Assembly (NCBI GenBank): GCA_945485625.1
Contig: CALYSH010000001.1
Span: 1-34,735, forward strand
DNA length: 34,735 nt
Reading direction: 5' to 3'
Source: an uncultured Lachnospiraceae bacterium
GTDB lineage: Bacteria; Bacillota; Clostridia; Lachnospirales; Lachnospiraceae
Positions 34,357-34,735 of the stretch are shown one piece after another (the first letter of the stretch is position 1; each line of letters opens with the position of its first letter). Both the position numbers and the translations under genes were made by a program. The notes beneath the pieces are model-generated. The model saw only the letters and a program-made list of their open reading frames with translations. It searched no databases and was not told the origin of the DNA.

Positions 34357-34716
34357 TTATATTCCAAGGCCTGTAAATGCGGGAATCATGATCATCAGCA
34401 TGACCACCCCCAGCATCAGCACCATTGGTATCAATAATTTTGTACCGGCTTCCTCTCCCAGCTTCTTTCCGTTCTGAATCCGTTCCTGGGAGCTCTGTAA
34501 TGCTTCCTCTTCCAGACGAAGAAACAGTGTACCTGTTCCTCTCTTTAGATTTTGATTCAGCAATGCTGCCAGCTTCACATAGGACTGCAAACCGGTTCTC
34601 TTCCCGAAATGCTCGTAGGCCACGCTTTCCGGGACCCCTGCCTCCGTCCCCCGATAGGCATACAATGCCGTTTCACAAGACTCGCATACTCTAGCAAAGG
34701 CACTGCGTATACACAA
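34357..34716 (-). CDS. TadC-like type II secretion F protein, 3' part at window edge
   Basis: The 119 visible residues carry the end of a T2SS F domain: CIRSAFARVCES, a run of charged helices, then the last membrane span LLIPMVLMLGVVMLMIMIPAF. TadC is a platform protein in the inner membrane of Tad machines. The frame should continue upstream, but codons at 34717-34719 (TGA) and 34729-34731 (TAG) interrupt it. Read across them the sequence is V-stop-VGA-stop-LCIRSAF, which matches the expected GAGL-type motif of the family. Either the gene is decayed or the last bases of the window are misassembled. The TTG that opens the clean frame is not a credible start. Confidence 0.75.
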   Translation of the reverse strand: MCIRSAFARVCESCETALYAYRGTEAGVPESVAYEHFGKRTGLQSYVKLAALLNQNLKRGTGTLFLRLEEEALQSSQERIQNGKKLGEEAGTKLLIPMVLMLGVVMLMIMIPAFTGLGI

Positions 34717-34735
34717 TCAGGCTCCCACCTACACC

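Overview
The window looks like a chromosomal segment of a Gram-positive clostridium, most likely a Lachnospiraceae-type gut Firmicute. The reasons are strong AGGAGG-type ribosome binding sites, frequent GTG/TTG starts behind them, a T-box leader in front of proS, and MecA, NiaR, VanW and Flp1/DUF5702-type pilus genes. No rRNA, tRNA, insertion sequence, prophage or CRISPR array is visible. Coding density is high and most genes lie on the minus strand. The family assignment comes from gene content only.

Regions. (a) 1-5.9 kb: a D,D-carboxypeptidase and a DEDDh exonuclease converge on a shared terminator. Prolyl-tRNA synthetase follows, behind a full promoter/T-box/terminator leader, then an RluA pseudouridine synthase converging on MecA. 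(b) 5.9-9.5 kb: a large lone polytopic membrane protein, then a PilZ protein coupled to the niacin repressor NiaR, converging on TrmL. (c) 9.5-13.8 kb: a minus-strand run reading VanW protein, AIR-synthase-like protein, Lrp/AsnC regulator, class I aminotransferase. A 34-residue membrane peptide lies upstream and is easily missed. (d) 13.9-24.1 kb: an uncharacterised membrane-anchored repeat protein, then a long minus-strand stretch of housekeeping genes: exonuclease, B12-type radical SAM protein, galactokinase, CapA lipoprotein with a ferredoxin-type aldo/keto reductase, AI-2E family permease, and RsmF with a second RluA and an ACT-domain protein.

(e) 24.1-28.7 kb: a two-component system (sensor kinase then OmpR-type regulator) is divergent from a two-gene plus-strand operon. 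That operon encodes a CE2-like SGNH esterase and a GH20-like hexosaminidase, both without a visible signal peptide. The divergent intergenic region carries promoters and several inverted repeats. (f) 28.8-34.7 kb: the end of a Tad/Flp-type (type IVb) pilus or secretion locus on the minus strand. In transcription order it holds a TadC-like T2SS F protein (cut by the window edge, with two in-frame stops beside the edge), an Flp1 pilin, a DUF5702/TadG-like pseudopilin, a TadE-like pseudopilin with a duplicated Cys/His module, a small TadV-like prepilin peptidase, a second TadE-like pseudopilin, a DUF6382-FHA protein and a lipoprotein. The four pilin-like proteins share a G^xxTV(E/Y) processing site, which fits processing by the peptidase encoded among them.

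The most interesting part is the Tad locus. It has an unusual extracytoplasmic Cys-rich pseudopilin and an FHA signalling protein, and the usual ATPase genes, if present, lie beyond the right edge. Second is the esterase-hexosaminidase operon facing the two-component system. Assignments rest on motifs and remembered family features; no database search was run.
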